From NCBI GenBank assembly GCA_017431825.1, contig JAFRKI010000016.1, forward strand, positions 103,445 through 167,444: 64,000 nt of DNA. The letters are read 5' to 3'. Positions 23,588 to 32,584 of the stretch are shown here, in pieces; positions within the stretch are counted from its first letter, which is position 1; each line of letters begins with the position of its first letter. The DNA comes from Erysipelotrichaceae bacterium (GTDB lineage: Bacteria; Bacillota_I; Bacilli_A; Erysipelotrichales; Erysipelotrichaceae). The translations under genes and the position numbers were made by a program. The notes below the pieces were generated by a model. It made no database searches, had not been told where the DNA came from, and saw only the letters and a program-made list of their open reading frames with translations.

Positions 23588-26500
23588 GATATCTGGATCT
23601 GCTGGAAAAACTGGAAAAAGTACTGAAAACGAAACGAGATGATCGTTTCTTTTTGACTTATAATTCCCTGATAGAAGAAGCCCTCAGACTGGCGATCATG
23701 GCTAAGGGCAGCGATAAGCCGATCATCGTCGTCAAGGAAAACAGCTACATGGCCAACCGCTTAAAGGAGATACTGGTCTCCTACCTTGATAAAGACGAAC
23801 TGGTCACCTATCTGCCGGAAGAGTCACTGAGATCGGAAGAGATAGCGACATCCTTTGAAAACAGGGCGGACAGGCTCTTTGCGTTATACCGCATCATCAC
23901 CAATCCGAAGGTCAAGGTCATCATCACTTCTCCTTACGGCTATATCAGACATCTGCCGGAAAAGGAAGTATTAAGAGGCAGCATCATCCATCTTAAGAAG
24001 GATGACATCTATGACCGTGATGAGCTGATCAGAAAACTGAGAAAACTGGGCTATGACAAGGTTGCCCACGTTGAAACGCCGATGACCTATGCGGCCAGAG
24101 GCTACATCATCGATTTCTACAGCGTCAATTATGACAAGCCGGTAAGAGTCGAATTCTTTGACGATGTCATCGACTCCATCAGGTTCTTTGACATCAATAC
24201 CCAGAGAACGCTGGAAATGATCGATGAAGTCGACATCTGCTTTGCGAAGGACGTCTTCTTTAACGATGAGGAAAAAGCCTGGCTCAAGGAGAACGTCGAA
24301 GTGCTGTCCGGTGAAATGGATCTGAACCTGGAATACATCTACAACGATCAGTACGTCCAGTCTCAGTACTTCTATTATTCCTTCTTCAAAAAGGAGCATC
24401 TTAACGATTATCTTGACGCATTGACTTATCTAAGCGATGAAGGCAAGATCAAAGATCACCTGAAGATCCTGAGCGAGGAGACTGTTTCCTATATTCAGGA
24501 GATGCACGAAGAAAAGAAGCTGCCTTTGAGATTCTACGTCTATGGCGACCTGGACCGCCTGCTTGCGGGCAGAGAAGTCATAAAAGGCGAAGCCTTTAAG
24601 GAAGCGATATCGAGGATCACGGAAGTGGATCTGCCTTTCGGCAATATCGACTACCTCATCACCCTGATCGAAAAGGACAGCAGTCTTTACAAACTCATCG
24701 TCCTGCAGGACAAGGAAGTTGAAGATACCATCGCTTCTTTGACTAAGTTCAAGATACCTTACAGCGTCTATACCGGCGAACTGAAGGAAGGCATCAACAT
24801 CCTTTACGGATACATGTTCGGAGGCTTTGAGGTAAAGGAACTGGATCTCATCGTCTATACTTCTGCTGAATTATACCGCCAGAGAAAACATCAGGGACGT
24901 TTTGCGAAGAAGTATGCGGAAGCCAGGACCCTCAATTCCTACGAAGAGCTGAACAAGGGCGATTACGTCGTCCATGACCAGTACGGCATCGGCCAGTACG
25001 TTTCCATCGAGACCAGGACTGTCAACGGTATCGCCCTGGATTATTTAAGGATCATCTATAAGGGAAACGACGAACTGCTGGTACCGCTGTCCCAGTTCTC
25101 TCTGGTCAGGAAATACGTCTCCAAGGAAGGAGCCGTACCAAGACTCAACAAGCTTGGTTCCAAAGAATGGGTCGAAACCAAAAAGAGAGTCGAAGAGAAC
25201 GTCAATGAACTGGCAGAAAGGCTCATCGAACTCTATGCGAACAGAAGCGAAGAGATCGGTTTTGCGTACAGCAAGGACAGTGACCTTCAAAGGGAATTCG
25301 AGGATGAGTTTGCCTATGACCTGACGGCCGATCAGGAGACAGCCATCAGAGAAGTCAAGGAAGACATGGAAGACAGAAAGCCGATGGACAGGCTGCTGTG
25401 CGGCGATGTCGGTTTCGGTAAGACGGAAGTGGCCATCAGGGCTTCCTTCAAGGCCGTCAATGACAACAAGCAGGTCGCTTATCTCTGTCCGACGACCGTT
25501 CTTTCCCTGCAGCACTACAACACCTTCAAGGTCAGGCTGGAGAAGTTCCCGGCCAGAGTCGAGCTATTGAACCGCTTCGTACCGGAAAAGAAGCAGAAAG
25601 AGATCATCAACGATCTTATTGCCGGAAAGGTCGACATCCTGATCGGAACGCACCGCATCCTTTCAAATGACGTGAAGTTCAAAGATCTGGGCCTGCTGAT
25701 AATAGACGAGGAACAGCGTTTCGGTGTCGAACACAAGGAAAAGATCAAGGAGATGAAGCAGTCTATCGATGTCTTATCGCTTAGTGCGACGCCTATCCCA
25801 AGGACCCTGCAGATGTCTCTGATCGGCGTCAGGAGCCTTTCCACTCTTGATACGCCGCCGCTCAACCGTTATCCGGTCCAGACCTACGTCGTCCACAAGA
25901 ACGAGAACCTCATCAAAGAAGTCATCATGAGAGAACTGGAAAGAAACGGCCAGGTCTTCTATCTGTACAACAATGTCGAACGGATCTACAGCGTTGCGAA
26001 CAGGATCGCAGCCGATATTCCTTATGCCAAGGTCGAAGTGGCTCACGGCCGGATGTCGGCGGAGGAAATAGAAGACGTCATGTTCCGCTTCTACAACAAT
26101 GAGATAAACGTCCTGGTCTGCACGACGATAGTGGAGACCGGTCTTGACATCCCTAATGCGAATACCATCATCATCGACAATGCCCAGAACTTCGGACTGG
26201 CTCAGCTTTATCAGATCAAGGGAAGAGTCGGCAGAAGCGACAGAGTGGCTTATGCCTATCTGCTGATACCGGAAAAGAAACAGCTGAAAGAGACTTCCAT
26301 CAAACGTCTGGAAGCAATCAAGGAATTCGCATCACTGGGCAGCGGCTACAAGATAGCCATGAGAGACCTGACCATCAGAGGTGCCGGCGATCTTCTCGGA
26401 CCTAAGCAGTCCGGTTTTATCGACAACGTCGGTCTCGACCTTTATCTGGCCATGCTCAACAGAGCCATAAAGATCAGAAAGGGCGAGGAAGTCGAAGAGA

Positions 26501-26967
26501 TAAAGGAAACGCCAAATCTCAATATCCCGCTGGAATCCTACATACCGGAACAGTTCTCGGACAACGACTATGAGAAACTGGCCCTTTATCATGAGCTGGA
26601 TCTCATCGACAACAAGGAAGATCTCCTTAAATACTACTTAAGGATCCAGGATGAATACGGCAGACTGCCTAAGGAAGTCGGTAACCTCTTCGACAAGAAG
26701 AAACTGGAACTGCTGGTAAATCTCAACTGCATCGAAAGGATCATGAACCGCAACGGACGCTTCACCATCATTCTGAGCGAAAGCTATTCCGACAATATCG
26801 ACGGTGTCAAGCTTTTCGAGTACTGCAACGAGATCTCTAAGGACATCAAGATCGCCTACCGCAAGCGTAAACTGGAACTCTATGTCGAAAATCAGAAGGG
26901 GGCAGTTGATAAGATCCTGAAACTCGTGGATAATTTAGATAAGCTCTTGAAAGATGAGAATAGATAA
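23584..26967 (+). CDS. mfd: Transcription-repair coupling factor Mfd
   Basis: 1127 residues, close to the family's ~1150. N-terminal UvrB-like region, the RNA-polymerase-interacting domain around residue 455-540 (GDYVVHDQYGIGQY), RecG-like helicase with Walker A GDVGFGKTE (about 607) and DEEQ box (LLIIDEEQRFGVEHKEK), motif III LSATPIPRTL, and motif VI GRVGRSDR. It displaces stalled RNA polymerase and recruits UvrA. Overlaps both pth and rqcP, so all three are translationally coupled. Confidence 0.97.
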   Translation: MRYLDLLEKLEKVLKTKRDDRFFLTYNSLIEEALRLAIMAKGSDKPIIVVKENSYMANRLKEILVSYLDKDELVTYLPEESLRSEEIATSFENRADRLFALYRIITNPKVKVIITSPYGYIRHLPEKEVLRGSIIHLKKDDIYDRDELIRKLRKLGYDKVAHVETPMTYAARGYIIDFYSVNYDKPVRVEFFDDVIDSIRFFDINTQRTLEMIDEVDICFAKDVFFNDEEKAWLKENVEVLSGEMDLNLEYIYNDQYVQSQYFYYSFFKKEHLNDYLDALTYLSDEGKIKDHLKILSEETVSYIQEMHEEKKLPLRFYVYGDLDRLLAGREVIKGEAFKEAISRITEVDLPFGNIDYLITLIEKDSSLYKLIVLQDKEVEDTIASLTKFKIPYSVYTGELKEGINILYGYMFGGFEVKELDLIVYTSAELYRQRKHQGRFAKKYAEARTLNSYEELNKGDYVVHDQYGIGQYVSIETRTVNGIALDYLRIIYKGNDELLVPLSQFSLVRKYVSKEGAVPRLNKLGSKEWVETKKRVEENVNELAERLIELYANRSEEIGFAYSKDSDLQREFEDEFAYDLTADQETAIREVKEDMEDRKPMDRLLCGDVGFGKTEVAIRASFKAVNDNKQVAYLCPTTVLSLQHYNTFKVRLEKFPARVELLNRFVPEKKQKEIINDLIAGKVDILIGTHRILSNDVKFKDLGLLIIDEEQRFGVEHKEKIKEMKQSIDVLSLSATPIPRTLQMSLIGVRSLSTLDTPPLNRYPVQTYVVHKNENLIKEVIMRELERNGQVFYLYNNVERIYSVANRIAADIPYAKVEVAHGRMSAEEIEDVMFRFYNNEINVLVCTTIVETGLDIPNANTIIIDNAQNFGLAQLYQIKGRVGRSDRVAYAYLLIPEKKQLKETSIKRLEAIKEFASLGSGYKIAMRDLTIRGAGDLLGPKQSGFIDNVGLDLYLAMLNRAIKIRKGEEVEEIKETPNLNIPLESYIPEQFSDNDYEKLALYHELDLIDNKEDLLKYYLRIQDEYGRLPKEVGNLFDKKKLELLVNLNCIERIMNRNGRFTIILSESYSDNIDGVKLFEYCNEISKDIKIAYRKRKLELYVENQKGAVDKILKLVDNLDKLLKDENR

Positions 26968-27217
26968 GTATCTGAAAGTCGCGCGTATTCTGAAGAAAAG
27001 AACTGTCGGCAAGGAACTGGCCCTGAATGACAGGCTTTTGATCAACGGCCGTCATGCCAAGGCCAGCAGCGAAGTAAAGCCGGGGGATGTCATCACCATC
27101 GAATTCGGCCACCGTACCTTCAAGGCAAGGGTCCTGGAAGTTAGAGACAACGCTTCCAAGCAGGATGCCCTGGGCATGTACGAGGTTATTGAAGAATCAA
27201 AGACTAATGAGGTATAA
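26954..27217 (+). CDS. rqcP: S4-domain ribosome quality control protein RqcP
   Basis: 87 residues that are essentially one S4 RNA-binding domain: RIDKYLKVARILKKRT, ANDR-like ALNDRLLINGRHAK, and KPGDVITIEFG. Size, domain and position between mfd and the ftsB/divIC-like gene match RqcP (YabO) of B. subtilis, which cooperates with RqcH in adding alanine tails to nascent chains on stalled 50S subunits. The start overlaps the end of mfd by 14 nt. The stop codon is embedded in the -10 hexamer of the next gene. Confidence 0.92.
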   Translation: MRIDKYLKVARILKKRTVGKELALNDRLLINGRHAKASSEVKPGDVITIEFGHRTFKARVLEVRDNASKQDALGMYEVIEESKTNEV

Positions 27218-27227
27218 TTATCCCATG
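27213..27227 (+). promoter_or_regulatory. Candidate leaderless start: TATAAT-N6-ATG of the ftsB-like gene
   Basis: TATAAT (27213-27218), six bases, ATG at 27225. TTGAAG at 27189-27194 gives a -35 with an 18-bp spacer. The nearest purine-rich stretch overlaps the -10 and would not be in the transcript. Confidence 0.6.
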
Positions 27228-27560
27228 CCGCAAAATAAGACTAAAAAAAGAAAACTGAACAGGAATCTTAAATCGAAACTGATATCGATACTTTTGATCA
27301 TCATTGCGATACTCATCTTCGTGAGAGTGGGAAAACAGGTCTATACCATGTACAGCCTCAAGAAACAGGCCAAACTGGTCGAAGAGGAACTGATAAAACT
27401 GCAGGATGAGAATGCGGCTCTGCTTTCCACCAAAAACAAACTGGAAGATCCTAACTACGTTACTACATATGCCAGAGGCGAATACATGTTCTCCAAGGGA
27501 GACGAAAAGGTATTCTATCTGCCATCCGGCAGCAGCGACAGTAATGAAACTTCTCAATAG
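27225..27560 (+). CDS. FtsB/DivIC-type septum formation initiator
   Basis: 111 residues: basic cytoplasmic N-terminus, one membrane helix (LISILLIIIAILIFVRVG), a coiled coil (SLKKQAKLVEEELIKLQDEN) and a short extracellular end with YARGEYMFSKGDEKVFYLP, the pattern of the FtsB/DivIC family. These proteins join FtsL/DivIB in the divisome. Position directly after rqcP matches divIC in B. subtilis. I chose ATG 27225 because it begins the conserved basic N-terminus. A terminator overlaps the stop codon. Confidence 0.88.
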   Translation: MPQNKTKKRKLNRNLKSKLISILLIIIAILIFVRVGKQVYTMYSLKKQAKLVEEELIKLQDENAALLSTKNKLEDPNYVTTYARGEYMFSKGDEKVFYLPSGSSDSNETSQ

Positions 27561-27572
27561 GGAAGTTTTTTT
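27547..27572 (+). terminator. Intrinsic terminator overlapping the ftsB-like stop codon
   Basis: Stem AAACTTCTC / GGGAAGTTT with loop AATA and seven T. The stop codon lies in the loop. Confidence 0.8.
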
Positions 27573-27618
27573 AAAAGGAATTTCAGGGTTTACTGTCAAT
27601 AATGATATAGGAGGAATT

Positions 27619-27996
27619 ATGGATCTTGGTCTTTATTATAAAAGCGTTCTGGAAAGCGATGACGCACCGATAGTGCTGTGTGATCTTGAACATGTGATCA
27701 TCTACATGAATGAAGCGGCCGTCATACGCTACGGCAAAGGAGGCGGCAGGGAACTTCTGGGCAGATCCCTCTTTGACTGCCACAGTGAAGAATCGAAGGA
27801 AAAGATCATAAAGATACTTGAATATTTCAAAAAGGATATCTCCAGCAGTTCGGTCTTTACCTTCCATAATGACAAGGAAAACAAGGACGTCTATATGGTA
27901 GCTTTAAGAGATGACGACAGAAAACTGATCGGCTATTATGAAAAACACTGTTACCGGAACAGGGAAGAAAGAGAAAGATACAAGGAAATACTGTAA
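27619..27996 (+). CDS. Single-domain PAS protein
   Basis: 125 residues, start set by AGGAGGAATT before ATG 27619. The whole protein is one PAS fold: ESDDAPIVLCDLEHVIIYMNEAA, YGKGGGRELLGRSLFDCH, and a strand MVALRDDDRKLIGYYEKH. No kinase, cyclase or DNA-binding domain is attached, so it must act on a partner or in ligand sensing by itself. Its stop overlaps the Nudix gene by one base. Related stand-alone PAS genes occur in gut Bacillota; the partner is unknown. Confidence 0.82.
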   Translation: MDLGLYYKSVLESDDAPIVLCDLEHVIIYMNEAAVIRYGKGGGRELLGRSLFDCHSEESKEKIIKILEYFKKDISSSSVFTFHNDKENKDVYMVALRDDDRKLIGYYEKHCYRNREERERYKEIL

Positions 27997-28526
27997 TGGA
28001 AAAAGGAATAAAGAGAACACTGATATATGAAGGCAAGGTCATCTCCATGAACGTGGATGACGTGATACTGGATGACGGTACCAAAGCCAAAAGGGAATTC
28101 GTCCTGCATAACGGCGGCGTCTGCATCGCCATGAAAGACAGCGACGGCCGTTTCTTCATGGTCAGACAGTACCGCTACGTCCAGGGCAAGGAGATGTATG
28201 AATTCTGTGCCGGCAAGATCGAAGCAGGTGAAGATCCGGACAAGGCCATCTTAAGAGAGGCCGAAGAAGAGATCGGTTACAGGGCAATCAATGTCAGAAA
28301 ACTGGGCCAGATCATTCCGACCTGTGCCTACAGCAGTGAACACATCCACTTATACTACGGCGAAAAAGGTGAAAGAGTGGGCCAGAATCTGGACTATGAC
28401 GAAAGACTGGAAGCCAACAAATTCACCTTTGAAGAGATAAAAGAGATGATAAGAAACGGTGAGATCGATGACGCCAAGACGATAGCCATCATGTATCACA
28501 TGGAAATGGAAGGACTGAATGCTTAG
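27996..28526 (+). CDS. Nudix hydrolase, ADP-ribose pyrophosphatase-like
   Basis: 176 residues with a full Nudix box: GKIEAGEDPDKAILREAEEEIGY (Gly, Glu, REUxEE and Gly all present; 23 residues, positions about 71-93). The N-terminal strands and FMVRQYRYVQGKEMYEFCAGKIE resemble NudF/ADP-ribose pyrophosphatase (converts ADP-ribose to AMP and ribose 5-phosphate). The start overlaps the PAS gene's stop and its own stop overlaps the next gene by 8 nt, so the three are coupled. Confidence 0.92.
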   Translation: MEKGIKRTLIYEGKVISMNVDDVILDDGTKAKREFVLHNGGVCIAMKDSDGRFFMVRQYRYVQGKEMYEFCAGKIEAGEDPDKAILREAEEEIGYRAINVRKLGQIIPTCAYSSEHIHLYYGEKGERVGQNLDYDERLEANKFTFEEIKEMIRNGEIDDAKTIAIMYHMEMEGLNA

Positions 28527-29316
28527 TTTCGATCAGCTGGTATACGAAACGCAGGATCTGGAAAACGAGGAACGGGAGAATTACCTGGTCAACTTTTTTA
28601 CTGCCAACAACTTCGATGACTATCTGATCGATGAAAGCTGCAGTGAAGACGAAAGAATGGACATCTATGAGATGTTCCACAGCAGTGAGGACATTCTGAT
28701 CAGAGCACTGATGATACTGGACAGAAGTCCTTTATGCATGGAAGCCAACTACGTCAACTATCTGCTTAACGAGGAAACGATGGTCGACCTCTGGCTCAAC
28801 AATCTCATGCACAGAAGCGGCGAATACGCTTCCTTCAGCGAATACGGAAAGACTTCCTATCTGAGACTGCTCAACATCTATGCCCAGTTCCTGATGGACA
28901 TCCACAATGTCACTTTTGCGATAAAGGTGGTCAGAAGGACAGCGGATCTTGAGGGTGGCTATTCCGATGACAATATCGCCAAGCTGGCTTACATGTACAG
29001 TGTCATCGAAAAGGACGATGAATTCTACGAGCTCTATCACAACGAGGACTTCAATGATATGATCCCGTATCTTCTGCTGATGGTTGTCCTGCTCAAGCAT
29101 GAAGACGAACTGAAGGCCAGGGAAGTGCTTTCGGACTTCATCGACAAGTTCGAGTACGGAGACTACATCGACCGTATCTGGGAACTCGACAATAACGATT
29201 CGGTAGAGGCCGTTGCGCTAAGAAGCGCCATCGACGTCTGTTTTGAGGAGATCTGCTCCGTACCGTATTTCTTCTCATGGTGCTGCGACAATAAGGAGAA
29301 AAAACTGAGATCATGA
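28519..29316 (+). CDS. Hypothetical acidic helical-repeat protein
   Basis: 265 residues, strongly acidic, no signal or membrane segment. The middle part contains TPR-like helical hairpins (SYLRLLNIYAQFLMDIHNVTFAIKVV, NIAKLAYMYSVIEKDDEFYELY, MVVLLKHEDELKAREVLSDFI), as in scaffold or SEL1/ST7-like proteins. It overlaps the Nudix gene upstream and queT downstream and therefore belongs to one operon. It is the least recognisable member of this otherwise housekeeping region; protein-protein interaction is the most I can infer. Confidence 0.72.
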   Translation: MLSFDQLVYETQDLENEERENYLVNFFTANNFDDYLIDESCSEDERMDIYEMFHSSEDILIRALMILDRSPLCMEANYVNYLLNEETMVDLWLNNLMHRSGEYASFSEYGKTSYLRLLNIYAQFLMDIHNVTFAIKVVRRTADLEGGYSDDNIAKLAYMYSVIEKDDEFYELYHNEDFNDMIPYLLLMVVLLKHEDELKAREVLSDFIDKFEYGDYIDRIWELDNNDSVEAVALRSAIDVCFEEICSVPYFFSWCCDNKEKKLRS

Positions 29317-29825
29317 CAAGCAGGAAGTTATCCATATACGCACTCATTATCGCTGTTTATTCGGGCCTGAGCCTGGCGCTGGGAAGCTTTTCCTTTGCGG
29401 CCATCCAGGTCAGACTGGCGGAAGTGCTGGTGCTTTTATGTCTCGTTAAGCTTGAATATACATTGCCTTTGACTCTGGCCTGTCTTATCACCAACCTCAT
29501 CGGTATCGCCATGGGCATCAACTTCCCGCTGGATTTCATTTTCGGAACGCTGGCGACACTGATATCCTGCCTGCTGGCATACAGGTTCCGCAAGGTCCTG
29601 TGGTTCAGAAAGCCCATCCTTTCCCTGCTGATGCCCTGCATCGTCAATGCGGTGATAATAGGCTGGGAGATCATGTTTTATACTGCCGGTAATGCCGATA
29701 AGCTGACGGTCTTTCTGGCCGCTGCCTTATCCGTTTTCACAGGCCAGTTCATAGCCTGCGTGATCCTTGGTTCCATCCTTTACGAGCCGTTTCTCAAGGC
29801 ATATGAAAGACTCATCAAGGAGTAG
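29313..29825 (+). CDS. queT: QueT-type queuosine-precursor transporter S component
   Basis: 170 residues with five or six membrane helices. The sequences VRLAEVLVLLCLV near the N-terminus and FPLDFIFGTLATLISCLLAYRF fit the QueT (ECF S-component) family, which imports a queuosine precursor using a shared ECF energising module; none is nearby. No preQ1 riboswitch precedes it because the gene starts inside the previous one. The call is by family resemblance. Confidence 0.83.
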   Translation: MTSRKLSIYALIIAVYSGLSLALGSFSFAAIQVRLAEVLVLLCLVKLEYTLPLTLACLITNLIGIAMGINFPLDFIFGTLATLISCLLAYRFRKVLWFRKPILSLLMPCIVNAVIIGWEIMFYTAGNADKLTVFLAAALSVFTGQFIACVILGSILYEPFLKAYERLIKE

Positions 29826-29840
29826 TATAATTGACTTATG
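29826..29840 (+). promoter_or_regulatory. Candidate leaderless start: TATAAT-N6-ATG
   Basis: TATAAT (29826-29831) immediately after the queT stop, six bases, ATG at 29838. ATGAAA at 29803-29808 is a possible -35 with a 17-bp spacer. The AAGGAG at 29817-29822 lies 15 nt from the ATG and upstream of the -10. Confidence 0.6.
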
Positions 29841-30137
29841 AGCAGCATCGATATCAGAGAACTGGAAAACATCAGAAAACAGCTGGACAGTCTTGAAGAA
29901 GATGATGTTTTATTCATTGACGAAGACGGCGAGACCAGATTCGTAGTGATGCCGGCAGCCCAGTATGATTTCATCGATGAGATGCTCAAGCAGAGCCAGA
30001 ACCTCTCCATGCCTAGAGTCAGAGTGATCAACGGCAACGAACTGGAACTGAGCTATGACGAATACGAAGCTGTCAAGAAACAGCTCAATGACATAATCGA
30101 AAAGACCTTCAAACCGAAACCGGAGAAACTCAACTAG
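29838..30137 (+). CDS. Small hypothetical protein upstream of tmk
   Basis: 99 residues: MSSIDIRELENIRKQLDSLE, a strand-turn-strand VLFIDEDGETRFVVMPAAQYDFIDEML, then a long charged helix and basic end. The MPAAQYDFIDEML part recalls Phd/YefM-type antitoxins, but no toxin gene is next to it, so I do not make that call. Its TAG stop shares a base with the GTG start of tmk, implying coupling. It occupies a place near tmk where other Bacillota carry yaaQ, to which it shows no resemblance. Confidence 0.68.
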   Translation: MSSIDIRELENIRKQLDSLEEDDVLFIDEDGETRFVVMPAAQYDFIDEMLKQSQNLSMPRVRVINGNELELSYDEYEAVKKQLNDIIEKTFKPKPEKLN

Positions 30138-30760
30138 TGAAAAAGGGATACTTTATCGTCCTTGAAGGACCTGACGGTTCCGGCAAGACGACCGTTACCA
30201 ATATCATCTGTGACCGGCTCATGACCGAAGGTTTTGAAATAGTCCATACCAGAGAACCGGGCGGAATCGGGATAGCCGAAGAGATCAGGAACATCATCCT
30301 CGATCCGAAGAATACGACTATGGATCCAAGGACCGAAGCCCTGCTTTATGCCGCCAGCAGAAGGCAGCATCTCGTGGAGAAGGTCATACCGGCCAAGGAA
30401 GCCGGCAGGATCGTCATCTGTGAACGCTTCGTCTATTCCTCGCTGGCCTATCAGGGCTATGGCCGGGGCCTGGGCTTTGACGATATCTTGAAGATCAACG
30501 ACTTTGCGATAGGTGACGCCTATCCCGATATGACCATTTATCTCGATATCGATGAAGAGGAAGGCCTCAAAAGGATAGCCGACAGGAGCTTCAAGGACCG
30601 TCTGGACAGCGAATCCCTGGGCTTCCATCATCTGGTAAACGAAGGCTACCGGGAAGTACTGAGACGCTTTAAGGACACGAAGGTCATCGATGCCTCAAAA
30701 AGCGTCGATGAAGTTGTCGAAGAAGCGCTCAAGCTTATTAAAGATCTGATAAATGATTAA
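30137..30760 (+). CDS. tmk: Thymidylate kinase
   Basis: 207 residues, GTG start overlapping the previous stop. P-loop LEGPDGSGKTT, DR(Y/F)-like motif ICERFVYSSLAYQGYGRGL, HTREPGG and the LID region are all present. It phosphorylates dTMP to dTDP. The downstream holB overlaps by 8 nt, the usual tmk-holB arrangement of Bacillota. Confidence 0.95.
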   Translation: MKKGYFIVLEGPDGSGKTTVTNIICDRLMTEGFEIVHTREPGGIGIAEEIRNIILDPKNTTMDPRTEALLYAASRRQHLVEKVIPAKEAGRIVICERFVYSSLAYQGYGRGLGFDDILKINDFAIGDAYPDMTIYLDIDEEEGLKRIADRSFKDRLDSESLGFHHLVNEGYREVLRRFKDTKVIDASKSVDEVVEEALKLIKDLIND

Positions 30761-31703
30761 GGAAATACTGAAAGAAAAGGAAGCTGTCGCGTACCTGAGC
30801 CTAAAGAACGATCTGAATAACAGGCATCTGGCGCACAGCTATCTTTTATATGGAGAACTCAACCCCCTGAAGAAGGAGACGGCTTTTCTTCTGGCTCAAA
30901 GCATCATCGAAGGAAAGGATGACTTTGCGTGTGAGGAATGTCCCACCTGCAAGAGGATAAGGGAAGGAAAGTACTTCGACGTCATCTATCTGGACGGTTA
31001 TAAGGAATCGATCAAGAAGGAACACATCGAAAGGATCATGGACGAGATGTCCAAGACTTCACTGGAGTCTTCCGGCAAAAAGGTCTACATCATCGACAAC
31101 ATCAACAACTCTTCCCCGAAGGTCCTGAACATGATCCTCAAGTTCATGGAGGAACCCGGATCCGACAACATCTTCGGCATCCTGATCAGCGACAATATCG
31201 ATTCCCTGCTGGAAACGGTGGTATCGCGATGCCAGAAGATACCTTTCATGAGCCGTGATTTCTCTGCGCTGATCAAAGAGTATGAGAAACAGGGTTTCAG
31301 TCACAGTGATGCCTATCTTTTGAGCCACATCAGACACGAACTGCAGGAAGTCGATGAAGACGTCTTTGGCTGCGCCAAAGAACATGTCTACAAGACGATC
31401 GAAAACCTGGACAACAGAAAATACATCCCGGTGCTCTTCAGCAGGGAGTTCTATCCTTCCTTAGGCAAGGATGGGATGAAGGAAGGAACGTCATATTATC
31501 TGGATATCTTTTTGAAGATGCTGGAAGACGTCAGATGTAATGAAAGAGGCATCGATGAGGAATATGACGCCTGTCTGGACCGTCTTTCAAAGGAAGACTG
31601 CACGGCACTGCTGGAGATCTTCCTCGCGGCAAAGGAGCGTTCTTTATCGTCAGTAAACAGGAGCCTCCTGTTTGACCAAATCGCCGCAAAGATAATATCA
31701 TAA
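30753..31703 (+). CDS. holB: DNA polymerase III delta prime subunit
   Basis: 316 residues. The clamp-loader delta' features are visible: HLAHSYLLYGE at the start with a non-functional P-loop, a zinc site CEECPTC, the sensor region VYIIDNINNSSPKVLNMILKFMEEP, and the SRC motif (VVSRCQ). It is the stator subunit in loading the sliding clamp. It lies directly after tmk and before ricT, as in other Bacillota. Confidence 0.93.
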   Translation: MIKEILKEKEAVAYLSLKNDLNNRHLAHSYLLYGELNPLKKETAFLLAQSIIEGKDDFACEECPTCKRIREGKYFDVIYLDGYKESIKKEHIERIMDEMSKTSLESSGKKVYIIDNINNSSPKVLNMILKFMEEPGSDNIFGILISDNIDSLLETVVSRCQKIPFMSRDFSALIKEYEKQGFSHSDAYLLSHIRHELQEVDEDVFGCAKEHVYKTIENLDNRKYIPVLFSREFYPSLGKDGMKEGTSYYLDIFLKMLEDVRCNERGIDEEYDACLDRLSKEDCTALLEIFLAAKERSLSSVNRSLLFDQIAAKIIS

Positions 31704-31717
31704 ATTCAGGAGTTTAT

Positions 31718-32584
31718 ATGAGTGAGACAGTAAAATACATATCGGTCAGATTTCAGACGACCAATAAGACCTATACATTTTCCACTACCGATGACAGCAT
31801 CCGTAACGGTGATGCGGTGATCGTCGAGACCCAGAGAGGCATCGAATACGCCAGAGTGATCGCAGATCCTTTCGACAAGCCCAACATTTCCCTGGAGATC
31901 AAACCGATCTTACGAAAGGCCACGGAAGCCGACAGGGAACAGTATCAGCAGAACGTGAAAGACTGCGAATCGGCCAAGGTCATCTGTCAGGAGGAATCCG
32001 ACAAGCTCGGGCTGGGAATGAATATCCTCTCCGCCGAATACACGCTGGACAGGGCTAAGATAACCTTTATCTATCTGGCTGATGACAGAGTGGATTTCAG
32101 GGAACTGCTGAAGGTTCTGGCATCCATTTTCAAGTGCCGTATCGACTTAAGACAGGTCGGTACCAGAGACAAGGCTAAGATGGTTTCCGGCGTGGGACCG
32201 TGCGGCAGGGAGCTGTGCTGTGCCCGTTACATCACGGAATTCGACCGCATCTCCATAAACATGGCCAAGAACCAGCTTTTAGCCCTGAACGTCCAGAAGC
32301 TTTCCGGACAGTGCGGCAACCTGATGTGCTGTCTCAAATACGAAGACGATGCCTATAAGGAACTGCGGAAAGGCCTGCCGAAGATGAACAGCGTCGTGGA
32401 ATACGACGGTGAAAGATACCGCATCACTTCCATGAATGTCATCGCCCGTACCTGCAAACTGGAAAACCAGGATCATGCGATCTATCTGACTTTGGATGAT
32501 CTCAGAAGATACGGCAAGTACCAGACGCCAAACGTCAAGAAGGAAGAAGAAAGTGAAGGAACAGAAAGTGTCAGCGAAGAATAA
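31718..32584 (+). CDS. ricT: PSP1-domain protein RicT (YaaT)
   Basis: 288 residues with the PSP1 core: GTRDKAKMVSGVGPCGRELCCARYI and SGQCGNLMCCLKYE, the Cys-rich regions that in RicT help hold Fe-S clusters. RicT with RicA and RicF promotes RNA maturation with RNase Y in B. subtilis. ricA and ricF are not in this window. Ribosome binding site AGGAG precedes the ATG. The C-terminal end overlaps rsmI. Confidence 0.92.
   Translation: MSETVKYISVRFQTTNKTYTFSTTDDSIRNGDAVIVETQRGIEYARVIADPFDKPNISLEIKPILRKATEADREQYQQNVKDCESAKVICQEESDKLGLGMNILSAEYTLDRAKITFIYLADDRVDFRELLKVLASIFKCRIDLRQVGTRDKAKMVSGVGPCGRELCCARYITEFDRISINMAKNQLLALNVQKLSGQCGNLMCCLKYEDDAYKELRKGLPKMNSVVEYDGERYRITSMNVIARTCKLENQDHAIYLTLDDLRRYGKYQTPNVKKEEESEGTESVSEE

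Noticed and set aside
29313..29330. preQ1 riboswitch before queT
   Set aside because: The gene starts inside the preceding coding region, so there is no leader to hold an aptamer.
29838..30137. Phd/YefM-type antitoxin
   Set aside because: Only a short resemblance and no adjacent toxin; it is coupled to tmk instead.
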